This document shows positions 14,451 through 24,100 of a stretch of 64,000 bases of DNA, one piece after another (position 1 is the first letter of the stretch; the number at the start of each line of letters is the position of its first letter). The position numbers and the translations under genes are program-made. Source of the stretch: UBA1731 sp045595285 (GTDB taxonomy: Bacteria; Verrucomicrobiota; Kiritimatiellia; RFP12; UBA1067); the NCBI GenBank assembly GCA_045595285.1, contig JAZOAC010000067.1, forward strand, positions 5,298 to 69,297. The letters are read 5' to 3'. The notes beneath the pieces were generated by a model, which had not been told where the DNA came from, searched no databases, and saw only the letters and a list, made by a program, of their open reading frames with translations.

Positions 14451-15392
14451 ATGAAGAGGAGAGACTTTTTGAAGAGCGCCACAGTGGCCGGATTGGCCTC
14501 TGTCGCCGGATGTAAGGCGGATGCGGCCGCATGTTGCGGTGGCAGATGTGGCGATGACATCAATCTCTGCCTCCAGTGGAATGCGATTCCGGTCTCCGAT
14601 GATTTCAATGCAAAGCTCGACTACATGGAGGCGAACGGCTATGCCGCGGTCGAGATTCCCACTGGCGGCAAGTGCGAATGGATTCTCGAGAAGGGTGAGG
14701 CGTTCGGCAAGGCAATGCAGGGCCGTCGCCTTGTCTGCGCCACCGCATGCGGACCGAGCCGTTTCGATTACGCCGATCCCAGGATGAACGATGCCGAGGT
14801 AGCGAAGTTCATGCCGGTGCTTGAGATCCTTGGCGGAATCAAGTCCGTCGGCCTTATCATCTGCCCTGCGCGTTCGAAGCCGGAGGTGGGTCTCAAGGAG
14901 CTTCGCGAGGATTTCGTGACGAACACAGGCAAGCGTCTTGCGGAGAAGGCGGCGAAGTGTGGCACGTCCATTGTGCTCGAGCCGCTTCAGCGCAAGGAGA
15001 CTCCGTTCCTCCGTCAGGTTTCAGACGCCGCCAAGATGGCGCAGGAGATCGGAGCGGGTTGCACGGTGCTCGCGGATTTCTGGCATATGACCTGGGAGGA
15101 GGCGAACGACCGCGCCGCGATTCTTTCCGCGGATTCGCTTCTCGCACATGTGCATATCGCGTCCCGCAAGTTCCGCAAGATCCCCGGTTCCGATGGTGCG
15201 GCGGACGATTACAGGCTCGGCTTCCGCGGTCTGAAGGAGATCGGATACAAGGGCGCGGTCTCCCTAGAGGCCGGCTGGGTGCCGAAGGGCAAGGATGCCA
15301 AGGGTAAGGCGATTCTTCCGGACCTCGCGGAGCGGCATGTGATTCTGACAAAGATGTGCGAACTTCTCCGCCGTCAGTGGGCGGAGGCGTAG
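14451..15392 (+). CDS. Tat-exported lipoprotein, sugar phosphate isomerase/epimerase family (xylose isomerase-like TIM barrel)
   Basis: 313 aa. The N-terminus has a twin-arginine motif (KRRDFLKSA) and a lipobox (VAGC at residues 18-21), so the protein is probably exported folded and lipid-anchored. The remainder is an AP-endonuclease-2/xylose-isomerase-like barrel: LDYMEANGYAAVEIP, IVLEPLQRKETPF, VLADFWHMTWEE, AHVHIASRKFRKIPG and AVSLEAGWVPKG carry the acidic and histidine metal ligands. Hydroxypyruvate isomerase-like members are the closest in layout, but the substrate is unknown. AGGAGG precedes the start. A Gfo/Idh/MocA lipoprotein follows, a frequent partner in sugar oxidation and isomerisation in this kind of bacterium. 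Confidence 0.82.
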   Translation: MKRRDFLKSATVAGLASVAGCKADAAACCGGRCGDDINLCLQWNAIPVSDDFNAKLDYMEANGYAAVEIPTGGKCEWILEKGEAFGKAMQGRRLVCATACGPSRFDYADPRMNDAEVAKFMPVLEILGGIKSVGLIICPARSKPEVGLKELREDFVTNTGKRLAEKAAKCGTSIVLEPLQRKETPFLRQVSDAAKMAQEIGAGCTVLADFWHMTWEEANDRAAILSADSLLAHVHIASRKFRKIPGSDGAADDYRLGFRGLKEIGYKGAVSLEAGWVPKGKDAKGKAILPDLAERHVILTKMCELLRRQWAEA

Positions 15393-15506
15393 GGGAACTT
15401 TGAGTTAAAGAGTGAAGGGTGAAGAGAAAAAGTCGTGCGTGAGGGAGAATTGCCCGTTGACAACCATCATCTACCAATCATCATCAACCACCAATCATCA
15501 ACTAAC
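15393..15506. repeat. simple-sequence spacer shared with mtaB
   Basis: The gap contains GAGTGAAGGGTGAAGAG (15410-15426) and CCATCATCTACCAATCATCA with further CCAATCATCA copies. The 17-mer recurs with one mismatch at 31853-31869, inside the coding sequence of mtaB. Confidence 0.55.
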
Positions 15507-16874
15507 ATGAACAGAAGAGATTTTTTGAGGTCAGGATCATTGTTTGCCGCAGCGGGGATCTCCGCATGCACGACAGCCGCGTTCAACGGAAAGAAAGAGC
15601 TGAAGGTAGCTGTCGTCGGCTGTGGCGGTCGCGGAACCGGCGGTATGTGGAAGCCGGCGAATGCGCAGGACTTCTACAAGTTCGGCGCACTGGGCAACAT
15701 GATGCAGGCGGCGGACATCCTCCGCAGGCAGGGCATCGACATCACCGTGAAGCCGGTCGCATTTGCGGACTACTTCCTTGACAAGGCGCAGTTCGCCGCC
15801 GAAAAGTTTGGCGTAGACAAGAAATTCGCGTTCGGCGGAGCGAACGGCTACAAGAAGGTGATGGACATGCCAGAAGTCGATGCCGTCATCCTGACCACGC
15901 CGCTCAATTTCCGTCCGATCCACACGATGTCCGCGGTCAGGGCCGGCAAGCACGTATTCGCGGAGAAGGGCGTTGCGGTGGACGCTCCCGGAGTGCGTCT
16001 CATGATCGAGGCGTCCCGTCTCGCCGCTGAGAAGAAGCTCACGGTCGTGTGCGGGACGCAACGTCGCCATCAGCGCGGATATCTGCAGGTCAAGAAGGCG
16101 CTGGACGACGGGATCGTCAGCCCGATCCTCGGCGGCGAAGTGTACTGGAACAGCCGCGTTCCGTGGGTGCGCAAACGCGGGCCCGGGATGAGCAACAAGG
16201 ACTATCTCTGCAACAACTGGCTCAACTTCACGGAACTCTCCGGCGACCACATCTGCGAGCAGCATGTCCACAACATCGACGTCGCGAACTGGTTCATCGG
16301 ACGCTTCCCGAAGACGGCTCTTGCATTCGGCGCCCGTACGCGCCGCGTGAGCGGAAACCAGTACGACTTCTTCTCCGCCGACCTCGACTATGGTGAAGGT
16401 GTGCATATCCATTCGATGTGTCGTCAGGTCTCGGGATGCAAGGACGATGTCCGCGAGTTCTTCCGTTCCGGCAATGCCATCATCTCGACGAGCCACAGGG
16501 CCCAGGTCGTGCGAAGGGCGGCAGACAACAAGAGGATTGCGCTCACGGGCGACTATCCGGACGTGAACCCCTATGTGCAGGAGCATGTGGACCTGCTCAA
16601 GAGTGTCCTTGGCGCAGGCCCCTATCTCAACGAGGGCGAGACGTGCGCGCTTTCCACGGCCTGCGGAATCATGATCCGCATATCCGCATACACCGGGCAG
16701 GTCGTCACGATGAACGACATCATCAAGACGGCGACTTCGCCTTTCTACAGCATGGCATGCACGCCCGCGCCGGAGGACTTCGAGAAGGATGGAGATGTTG
16801 CGATGCCCGAATACGGGGAAAACCAGTGGCCGCTTCCGGGCACACCCTGGAGCGATCCCAGAAAGAATGCCTGA
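15507..16874 (+). CDS. Tat-exported lipoprotein oxidoreductase, Gfo/Idh/MocA family
   Basis: 455 aa. The start at 15507 opens a twin-arginine signal (MNRRDFLRSG) with a lipobox (ISAC, residues 18-21). The Rossmann motif VAVVGCGGRGTGG is at about 34-46, followed by AVILTTPLNFRPIHTMSAVR and AGKHVFAEKGVAVDAPGVRL, where EK corresponds to the conserved EKP lysine region. The C-terminal half has NNWLNFTELSGDHICEQHVH, a typical substrate/NAD-contacting segment of exported family members, and ends with a bacterial-type TIPPPY-like tail (PEDFEKDGDVAMPEYGENQWP). It should oxidise or reduce a sugar using a tightly held NAD(P). Substrate unknown; function paired with the preceding isomerase. Confidence 0.88.
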   Translation: MNRRDFLRSGSLFAAAGISACTTAAFNGKKELKVAVVGCGGRGTGGMWKPANAQDFYKFGALGNMMQAADILRRQGIDITVKPVAFADYFLDKAQFAAEKFGVDKKFAFGGANGYKKVMDMPEVDAVILTTPLNFRPIHTMSAVRAGKHVFAEKGVAVDAPGVRLMIEASRLAAEKKLTVVCGTQRRHQRGYLQVKKALDDGIVSPILGGEVYWNSRVPWVRKRGPGMSNKDYLCNNWLNFTELSGDHICEQHVHNIDVANWFIGRFPKTALAFGARTRRVSGNQYDFFSADLDYGEGVHIHSMCRQVSGCKDDVREFFRSGNAIISTSHRAQVVRRAADNKRIALTGDYPDVNPYVQEHVDLLKSVLGAGPYLNEGETCALSTACGIMIRISAYTGQVVTMNDIIKTATSPFYSMACTPAPEDFEKDGDVAMPEYGENQWPLPGTPWSDPRKNA

Positions 16875-17433
16875 ATGCGGAATGAGCGGCGGCAGACAGT
16901 ACATCAGCGCGGACGAATATCTGCATGACAACTGGCGTCTGGCGGCGGCGGTCCGCAGGAGCGGATGGCGTCCTGACTTTATCCTCGGACTCTGGCGCGG
17001 CGGCGCCCCGGTGGCGATATCCATGCACGAGTTCATGAAGGTTACCGGCTGGAGCGTGCAGCACGTGCCGCTCAAGTGCGCGAGCTACACGGGCGTCGGG
17101 GAGAATCCCGGCGAGGTCGTGTTCACGCATGGCGACGTCGTGTTCGGAATGTTCCGCAAGGGCGACAGGGTGCTTGTCGTGGATGACGTGTTCGACACAG
17201 GCAAGACCGCTGCGGCCGTCAAGCGCAGGATGGAGGCGGCAGGGGTTGACATGCGCATGGCGTGCGTGTACTGGAAGCCGGGGAAGAACACCACCGATCT
17301 TGCCCCAGACTATTTCGTGAAGGATGTCGGTGACGACTGGATAGTGTTCCCGCATGAGATCGAAGGTCTCTCCGCATCCGAGATCGTTTGCAAGGATGCG
17401 ACTCTCGCCGAGCTGATGGAGGGATGCGTCTGA
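16867..17433 (+). CDS. phosphoribosyltransferase (purine salvage type)
   Basis: 188 aa from the ATG at 16867, which overlaps the end of the oxidoreductase gene by eight bases; an ATG at 16882 is an alternative and gives 183 aa. The PRPP-binding loop RVLVVDDVFDTGKTAAAVKR and the segment DFILGLWRGGAPVAISMHEF match hypoxanthine/xanthine-guanine phosphoribosyltransferases. The product would transfer ribose-5-phosphate from PRPP to a purine base in the cytoplasm. No strong ribosome-binding site is seen, so translation is probably coupled to the upstream gene. The exact base specificity cannot be read from the sequence. Confidence 0.8.
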   Translation: MPECGMSGGRQYISADEYLHDNWRLAAAVRRSGWRPDFILGLWRGGAPVAISMHEFMKVTGWSVQHVPLKCASYTGVGENPGEVVFTHGDVVFGMFRKGDRVLVVDDVFDTGKTAAAVKRRMEAAGVDMRMACVYWKPGKNTTDLAPDYFVKDVGDDWIVFPHEIEGLSASEIVCKDATLAELMEGCV

Positions 17434-17458
17434 CGCATCCCGTCTTTGAGGGGTCGAC

Positions 17459-19198
17459 ATGGGGTTTCTGCCTGTAACGCGGGATGAAATGCGCAAGCTC
17501 GGATGGCGTCGCGCCGACGTCATCCTTGTCAGTGGCGACGCCTATGTCGATTCGCCCTATTCCGGGGTCGCGGTAATCGGACAGACGCTCGCAAAGGCCG
17601 GATACAGGGTTGCGATCCTGAGCCAGCCCGACATGTCCGATCCTGATGCCTTCCGGTCGTTGGGCGAGCCGAACCTGTTCTGGGGTGTGAGTCCGGGATG
17701 CGTGGATTCCATGGTCGCCAACTATACGGCCGTCGGCAAGCGCAGACACCAGGATGACTTCACGCCGGGCGGCGAGAACAATCGTCGGCCAGACCGTGCG
17801 GCAATAGCCTACTCGAACGCGATACGCTCGGCGTGGAAACCGTGCAAACCGATTGTCCTTGGCGGCGTCGAGGCGAGTCTGCGCCGCATCGCGCACTATG
17901 ATTTCTGGAGCGACAGGGTGAGGCGTCCGGTTGTGTGCGACGCAAAGGCGGACGCTCTCTGCTACGGAATGGGCGAACGGTCGATGCTTGCGTTCGCAGA
18001 TGCCGTCAAGTGCGGAAAGGACTGGAGAGGCATCCCCGGACTTTGCTGGATGGCGAGTGAAAAAGGGTTCGTCCCGCCCGAGAACGCCGTCGAGCTTCCC
18101 GGATTTGCGGAGGTGAGCGCGGACACGCCGGAGGGGAAGAAGGCGTTTGCAGACGCATTCATGGAATTCTCGAAGAACCAGGATCCGGTGACCGGGCGTC
18201 CTCTGATTCAGAAGGTGGACAACCGCTGGCTTGTGCACAACCGTCCCAGTGCGCCGCTTGAGCGGCATGAACTTGACGATGTTCACTCCATAAGGTGGAT
18301 GCTTGATGCGCCGCCATCAATACGCGCGAAGGGAAAGATCCGTGCGCTTGATACGATACGTTTCGGGGTGACGACGCATCGGGGGTGCTATGGCGGGTGC
18401 AGGTTCTGCGCAATAGCCGTCCACCAGGGGCGGCGGATCGTGAGCCGTTCGAAGAAGGGCGTTGTCGAAGAGGTGAAGGGATTCCTGCGGCATCCGATGT
18501 TTCGCGGAACGGTTTCCGACGTTGGTGGACCGACGGCGAACATGTACGGGTTCGACTGTGCGCGCAAGGCGAAGGAGGGTGCATGCAGAGACCGGGGCTG
18601 CCTCTTTCCGCGCGCATGCCCTGCGCTGATGGCAAACCATCGTCCTCAGCTTGAACTGCTGCGTGAGCTGCGCGGCATCCAGGGCGTGAAGCACGTGTTT
18701 GTGGCGAGCGGGATACGTTCGGACCTTGTCGCTGCGGACAGGTCGTGCGGCGACGAATATGTGTCGGTGATCGCGAGGCATCATGTCTCCGGGCAGCTCA
18801 AGCTTGCGCCGGAGCATGTCGTGCCGCATGTCCTCGAGTGCATGGGAAAACCCGGCGTGAAGGATCTGCTGGAGTTCAAGCGCAGGTTTGACGCCGCCAG
18901 CCGCAGATTCGGAAAGCGGCAGTTTCTGACGTATTACTTCATCGCCGCCCATCCTGGATGCACGGAGGCCGACATGCGGGAACTCAAGAGATTCGCCGAA
19001 AGGGAGCTGAACCTGCGTCCGGAACAGGTGCAGATATTCACGCCGACGCCTCTGACGGCGGCGACCTGCATGTACCATACCGGCATCGATCCGTACACGG
19101 GGCGCAAGGTGCATGTCGCACGGGGACTCGGCGAAAAGCAGCGGCAGAAGGATGTCCTGACCGGTGGCGGAACAGTGCGTCCGAAAAAGCGATTCTGA
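17459..19198 (+). CDS. ygiQ: YgiQ family radical SAM protein (UPF0313)
   Basis: 579 aa, the usual length for the family. The N-terminal cobalamin-binding-like part has DVILVSGDAYVDSPYSGVAV and YRVAILSQPD, and FWGVSPGCVDSMVANYTA. The radical SAM cluster motif is GCYGGCRFCAIAVHQGR at about residue 310 (CxxxCxxC), followed by VGGPTANMYGFDC and HPGCTEADM, then QVQIFTPTPLTAATCMYHTG. YgiQ proteins are conserved but lack a defined reaction. GAGGGG precedes the ATG by five bases. It lies 25 nt after the phosphoribosyltransferase gene. Confidence 0.93.
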   Translation: MGFLPVTRDEMRKLGWRRADVILVSGDAYVDSPYSGVAVIGQTLAKAGYRVAILSQPDMSDPDAFRSLGEPNLFWGVSPGCVDSMVANYTAVGKRRHQDDFTPGGENNRRPDRAAIAYSNAIRSAWKPCKPIVLGGVEASLRRIAHYDFWSDRVRRPVVCDAKADALCYGMGERSMLAFADAVKCGKDWRGIPGLCWMASEKGFVPPENAVELPGFAEVSADTPEGKKAFADAFMEFSKNQDPVTGRPLIQKVDNRWLVHNRPSAPLERHELDDVHSIRWMLDAPPSIRAKGKIRALDTIRFGVTTHRGCYGGCRFCAIAVHQGRRIVSRSKKGVVEEVKGFLRHPMFRGTVSDVGGPTANMYGFDCARKAKEGACRDRGCLFPRACPALMANHRPQLELLRELRGIQGVKHVFVASGIRSDLVAADRSCGDEYVSVIARHHVSGQLKLAPEHVVPHVLECMGKPGVKDLLEFKRRFDAASRRFGKRQFLTYYFIAAHPGCTEADMRELKRFAERELNLRPEQVQIFTPTPLTAATCMYHTGIDPYTGRKVHVARGLGEKQRQKDVLTGGGTVRPKKRF

Positions 19199-19208
19199 AC
19201 CGGATACA

Positions 19209-19217
19209 TGGTATAAT
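19209..19217 (+). promoter_or_regulatory. extended -10 promoter of rbfA-truB-ribF
   Basis: TGG-TATAAT, 40 bases before the rbfA start. No good -35 hexamer at the right distance. Confidence 0.65.
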
Positions 19218-19257
19218 ATGCGGCGTTGTCGGATTGGGCCGATAAAGGATTTGAGAT

Positions 19258-19626
19258 ATGGCAGTAGATAGACTAGACAGAGTTGATTCGCTTTTGAAGC
19301 GTGTCATCGGTGATGCGATGTTCCGCATCCTGCAGACGGATTCAGTGGGCGCGGGCCTGATAACCGTGACCGGGGTGCGCTGTGCAAAGAACCTTCGCAA
19401 CGCGACGGTGAAGGTGAGCGTGTTCGGAGAGCCGGAGGTCCAGAGGCGTGCACTCTCCAACCTGATCCACCATACGCATGAATTCGAGAAGGCGATAAAC
19501 AGGGAGGTGCGGATGAAGTTCACTCCGCAGCTCCGCTTCGAACTTGACCACTCCATCGAGAAGGGCGACGCAGTGCTGGCGATTCTCGACAAGCTGCCCG
19601 GTGTTGAAAATGGCAAACCTAGCTAA
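19258..19626 (+). CDS. rbfA: ribosome-binding factor A
   Basis: 122 aa. The sequence follows the RbfA pattern: an N-terminal RLDRVDSLLKRVIGDAM helix, DSVGAGLITVTGVRCAKNLR and NATVKVSVFGE (KH-like core), and FTPQLRFELDHSIEKGDAV. RbfA binds the 30S subunit and assists late 16S rRNA processing. AAAGGA lies eight bases upstream of the ATG. The gene heads a cluster in the common order rbfA-truB-ribF; infB and nusA are not in the window. The truB start overlaps the end of rbfA by 17 bases. Confidence 0.93.
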   Translation: MAVDRLDRVDSLLKRVIGDAMFRILQTDSVGAGLITVTGVRCAKNLRNATVKVSVFGEPEVQRRALSNLIHHTHEFEKAINREVRMKFTPQLRFELDHSIEKGDAVLAILDKLPGVENGKPS

Positions 19627-20338
19627 CATCGCAATGCTCGCCGAGCTGGACGGGGCGGTTCTCGTCGATAAGCCGGCGGGAATCTCCGCCCACGACCTGA
19701 TGAAGGCGGTGAAGACCCGTTTCAATCTTGTGAAGATCGGTCATGGCGGCACCCTCGACGCTCCGTCCACCGGGCTTTTCATTCTTCTGCTCGGGGATGC
19801 GACACGCTTCTCGAACGATCTCATGGGCGCGGATAGATCCTACTCACTGACGCTGTCCCTCGGTTGCGAAACGGATACCGGCGATCGCGCGGGGAACGTT
19901 ACGTCGGAAAAGCCATTTGCCGATGTCGCCAGGGATCGGTTCGACGTCGCTCTCAAGGAGTTCCGCGGGGATATCTACCAGTCTCCGCCGGAATTCTCCG
20001 CGGTGAAGATTCCGGGAAGGGCCGGATACGAGATTGTCCGCACCGCGGAGGGTGATGGACTGCGCGAGCGGCTTGTCCATGTGTACAGGTATGATGTCGC
20101 CGATTTTGCGCCTCCGAGGGTTTCACTGTCGCTGAAGGCTGCGAAGGGCGTGTCCATGCGTTCTCTGGCCCGCGATATCGGGCGAGAGCTTGGATGCGGT
20201 GCGTGTCTGGAGGATTGCCGCTGCACCGGATGCGGCATCCATTCAGTGGAAGCCGCCGTTCCGTTCATGAAGCTGATGGAGATGCATCCTGTTGATCTGG
20301 TCTCCTGCGTCATCCCCAAAAACAGGATTCTTGCGTGA
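19610..20338 (+). CDS. truB: tRNA pseudouridine(55) synthase
   Basis: 242 aa. The catalytic motif GHGGTLDAPSTGLFILLLG contains the invariant Asp; the family form is GHTGTLDPxATG. VDKPAGISAHDLMKAVK and YSLTLSLGCETDTGDRAG are also diagnostic, as is QSPPEFSAVKIPGRAGYE. The protein is shorter than many TruB enzymes because the C-terminal PUA-like region is small. It isomerises U55 in the T-loop of tRNAs. The start at 19610 overlaps rbfA; an alternative ATG lies at 19634. It overlaps ribF by four bases (GTGA). Confidence 0.93.
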   Translation: MANLANIAMLAELDGAVLVDKPAGISAHDLMKAVKTRFNLVKIGHGGTLDAPSTGLFILLLGDATRFSNDLMGADRSYSLTLSLGCETDTGDRAGNVTSEKPFADVARDRFDVALKEFRGDIYQSPPEFSAVKIPGRAGYEIVRTAEGDGLRERLVHVYRYDVADFAPPRVSLSLKAAKGVSMRSLARDIGRELGCGACLEDCRCTGCGIHSVEAAVPFMKLMEMHPVDLVSCVIPKNRILA

Positions 20339-21198
20339 CGCTGGCCATCGGATTTTTCGATGGCGTTCACCTTGGCCACCAGCGGATCCTGGCAGGGGCT
20401 GACGCCGTGCTCACGTTCAGGAACCACCCGCTCTCCGTTGTCAATCCTCCATGCGCGCCAGCCTTGCTGATGGACGTCTCCGAGCGTGTTGCGTTGCTCG
20501 AGACCGTCGGGACGAAAACTCCACGGAAGGTGCACGCGGTTCGCTTCACCAGAAGATTCGCGGCGATGCGGCCCGAAGAGTTCGCCGATTATCTGCGCAG
20601 TGGGTTCCCGGGGCTGGAGAGGGTCCATTGCGGAGGGAACTGGCGGTTCGGTGCGGATGGGGCGGGAACTCCGCAGACGTTGAGGGATTTCGGATTCTCC
20701 GTAAAGGTGTCGAGGTATGCGAGGTGCGGTGCCGTGGCGATCTCGTCCACAAGGATACGGTTGGCGTTGGCCGAAGGTGACGTCGAACTTGCGAATGCCA
20801 TGCTCGGCCGGCGTTTTTCGGTTGCCGGAAACGTGGTCCACGGCAAGGGTGTAGGCAGCAGAATCGGTTCGCCTACGTTGAATCTGGAGGTCTCGCCGCC
20901 ATTGAAGCTTGGCGTGTATGTGGTTGATACGCCGTATGGACGTGGCGTTGCGAACTACGGCATTGCGCCGACAATGGGCGACGATTCCTGGACCAGGCCG
21001 GTTCTGGAGGTCCATCTGCTGGACGCCATTGGCCGTGGCGGAATCCCCTCGCAAGGTTCGGTGCGGGTCGAGTTCGTGAAGTTCCTCAGGCCGGAACGGA
21101 GATTCGAAAGTACAGAGGCATTGTGCCGGCAGATTGCATCCGACATCGCCGCCGTGCGGCAAGGTGGCGGCACAGAAAAAGGGGACAAAGTGATATGA
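20335..21198 (+). CDS. ribF: bifunctional riboflavin kinase / FAD synthetase
   Basis: 287 aa starting at GTG, which overlaps the truB stop (GTGA). The N-terminal nucleotidyltransferase domain has AIGFFDGVHLGHQRIL and VHCGGNWRFGADGAG and ISSTRIRLALAEGDVELANA; the C-terminal kinase domain has GNVVHGKGVGSRIGSPTLNL and GVYVV, with the PTxN motif, and GVANYGIAPT. It phosphorylates riboflavin and adenylates FMN to FAD. Unusually, the next gene, encoding a large secreted hydrolase, overlaps its stop codon by ATGA. Confidence 0.93.
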   Translation: MTLAIGFFDGVHLGHQRILAGADAVLTFRNHPLSVVNPPCAPALLMDVSERVALLETVGTKTPRKVHAVRFTRRFAAMRPEEFADYLRSGFPGLERVHCGGNWRFGADGAGTPQTLRDFGFSVKVSRYARCGAVAISSTRIRLALAEGDVELANAMLGRRFSVAGNVVHGKGVGSRIGSPTLNLEVSPPLKLGVYVVDTPYGRGVANYGIAPTMGDDSWTRPVLEVHLLDAIGRGGIPSQGSVRVEFVKFLRPERRFESTEALCRQIASDIAAVRQGGGTEKGDKVI

Positions 21199-24100
21199 TG
21201 GGCAGAATGTTTTTCCTTTCGGCCGTCGCTTCTTCGGCATGCGCCATGTTTGCCGCTACCGGATGCCCTGAGTTTTCGGTTCAGAAGCCGCGCGGGGGTA
21301 TGCGGCCGATTGTAAGGGCCGCAGATTTCGGTTTTTCCGTCACCAACGATTTTAATGGCGCGGCGATAAACCGTGCCATTGAGCATTGCAGGAGGATCAA
21401 GGCGCGGACGCTTGAACTGGATCCGGGGTCATACAACTGTTTCGATGCCGCTCATGGTGTTGTGGTGTCCAACCTGACGGACTTCACGTTTGATGGACGT
21501 GGGGCTGTTCTAGTTTTCCACCGTCCTGCGAAGTTCAGGTGTCAACCGCAGAGCGAGCTTATCCACGAAAACGCAAATCTTCTCATAAAGGACTGCGAGC
21601 GGGTAAAGGTCTGTGACCTTAAGATGGATTGGGACTGGGAGCGCGATCCTCTCGCCTGCTTCTGCGTTTGTACCGACATTCATGTGGATGAGAAGGCCCC
21701 GAATTCATCCTATGCCGATTTCCTGTTTACGGACTTCGACAGGCATCCGCACTATCCTGATAAGGTGCCTGTGCAGAAGATGCAGGTGATGGACAGAAGC
21801 AGGGATCGGTTCGCTCCCAGCCCAACGTGGCATTTCGGACTTTCTGAGGGGCATTGGGGCGCAAAAAGCGCATGGCTTTCTCCGAACCGCATAAGGATCT
21901 GGCCGGGCGTGAAGGAGCCGGGGCGTCCGTACAACCCGACCTATGATCCCTGGGTGTCTCCCGGGCACAATGTTTCATACGCAAAGAAGTTCAAGAAGGG
22001 CGAGTTCTACCGTCTGCAGCACTACTACTACGGGAAGAACGGCATCAATATGGTGAACAATCGCCATCTTACTTTGCAGGATGTCGACATATGGAGCTGC
22101 TTCGGCATGGGAATTGTCGTCGATGGCAAGCAGAGATACTGGCAGCTAGAGAATGTGAGCGTTCAGCCACGCCCGGATGCTTCGTACAAAAGGCCGATGT
22201 CCTGTTCGTCCGATGGCTATCATGTGGCCAGATCAAGCGGATACGCAAAGCACATAAACCTCAAGATACGTCTCAACAATGACGATGCGCTGAACTTCCA
22301 TGACCGGTTCGCGCTTGCCGTCAGGTCAGGGAAGCGTACGCTTGAGGTTGCGAGCGACCGTGGAATCGGATATTTCCGTCCTGAGCCGGGTGACCCGTTC
22401 GAGCTCCGCACACCTGATTGGAGGCCGACGGGTTTTACTGCAACGTTTGTTCGGGCGGAGGGCAATACAATGTTCCTTGACCGGGATATCCCCGACGGTC
22501 TGGGCGACAACTTCTTCGTGTTCGACAGGGCATACGGTACGGACAATGTGATTTTCCGCAATTGCACATTGGAGGACACCGCCCACCGCAATCTCCTCTC
22601 CCCGTCAAACATGACGATTGAAGACTGTGTCTTCAGGCGGGTTGGTTCACGTGCCGTGTGGATACTTGCCGACGCGCGCAAGAAGACTTGGTGTGAGGGA
22701 CTTGGCGCGACGAACATTGTGGTGCGCAACAACCGATTCGAGTCCTGTAGCTGCATTTCCCCGGCAAACCCCGTGTTCTCGACCTCGCTTGTCACGCAGA
22801 TTCCGTGGAAGACGGGTCCGCAATATCAGGATTTCATACGTGATATCCTGATCGAGGACAATCTTATTCTGGATCCACCGGGACCGTTGGCCCGTTTTGA
22901 AGCCGGGCGCAACATCGTCTTCCGCAACAATGACATCCGTTTCACTCGCGCACCTTTGAGAAAGGATGCAGGTGCCATTGAAAATCATATCGGAGCGGAA
23001 GCGGTAATAGAAGGGAATCAGTTTACGACAAATTCCCTGCCGGGGAAGATCTCATATGTCCGATTCCCGGAAGCGGAACGGAATCTCCTCGGCGTTTATC
23101 CGGTGACAGGCGGAAAGCGGTATGTGATCAAAGGCGGTTATACGGCTGAGAGCTTTACCATGGGGGCGTTGATTTCACTTTATGCGGTTGAGTTGGACAA
23201 GTCGGGAAATGCGCTTGCGGGTCATGATTCAAGATCGTCGCAGATAGTGTATGCCACTGGTTTCCCCCATGATCTCAAACTGCCTTTTGCCGCGCACAAG
23301 GATGCAGTGTCCGTCCGGGTTGAAATCGTCAGCGCCGGCAACCCCGTTGTGTTCACTCCGCATCCGGTGCACGTGGCCGCCGCGTCAAAGGCTCCGCTTT
23401 ATGGCGGCATATACGACAAGGAAGACCCTCCGCCGGCCGACAAGGTTAAAGCGCTCCAGGAAATGGCGAAGATCCCGCCTGCCACTGCCGAGATCGTCAG
23501 AAGGGGCGGCCGGAATGTTCTTGTGCTTGATGGCAAGGCCGCGCCTTTGAACCAGTACAAGGGGTTTACGGACTACAGGCTGATGGGTGAGTGCGGCGGC
23601 AATACCGTCATAACCTTCAATCGCGGAACGAGGCTCTTCCTTGACGCCACGTTTGATGAGGCGGTCAGGGATGAGATTACCGGAAAGTTTGACTTCTCGC
23701 GTGTGGAGGAGACTCTTCTCCGCATCCATGCGGCGAATCCGAATGCCCGTGTTTTCGTGAATGTGGATCTTGATCCCGATAAGGGTTTCCTTGAACGCAA
23801 TCAGGATGCCATATTCGTGAATGAGACGGGAGAACGTGGACGTTCGGCATTCGGAGCGTTCAGCGGCTATGATTCTACGCCGCTTGACCCGAAAAACAAA
23901 CGTGTCAATTGGGCGTATTCCTATACTTCCGAGTCATGGCAGAAATATGTCGATGACGGTCTGCGCCGGTTGTGCGAATTCCTGAAGTCAACGCCCGCCG
24001 GCAATATCGTTATCGGGTTCCATCTTGCAGGCGGAATGGATGGACAGTTCGTCCAGTGGGAGTATGGTCCGCAGAATGGACACTTCGACTATTCCGAGGC

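Noticed and set aside
15537..17075. Long minus-strand frame (512 codons) and similar frames opposite other GC-rich genes
   Set aside because: They are antisense shadows of well-supported genes caused by codon bias; their translations are rich in Arg/His and match no family.
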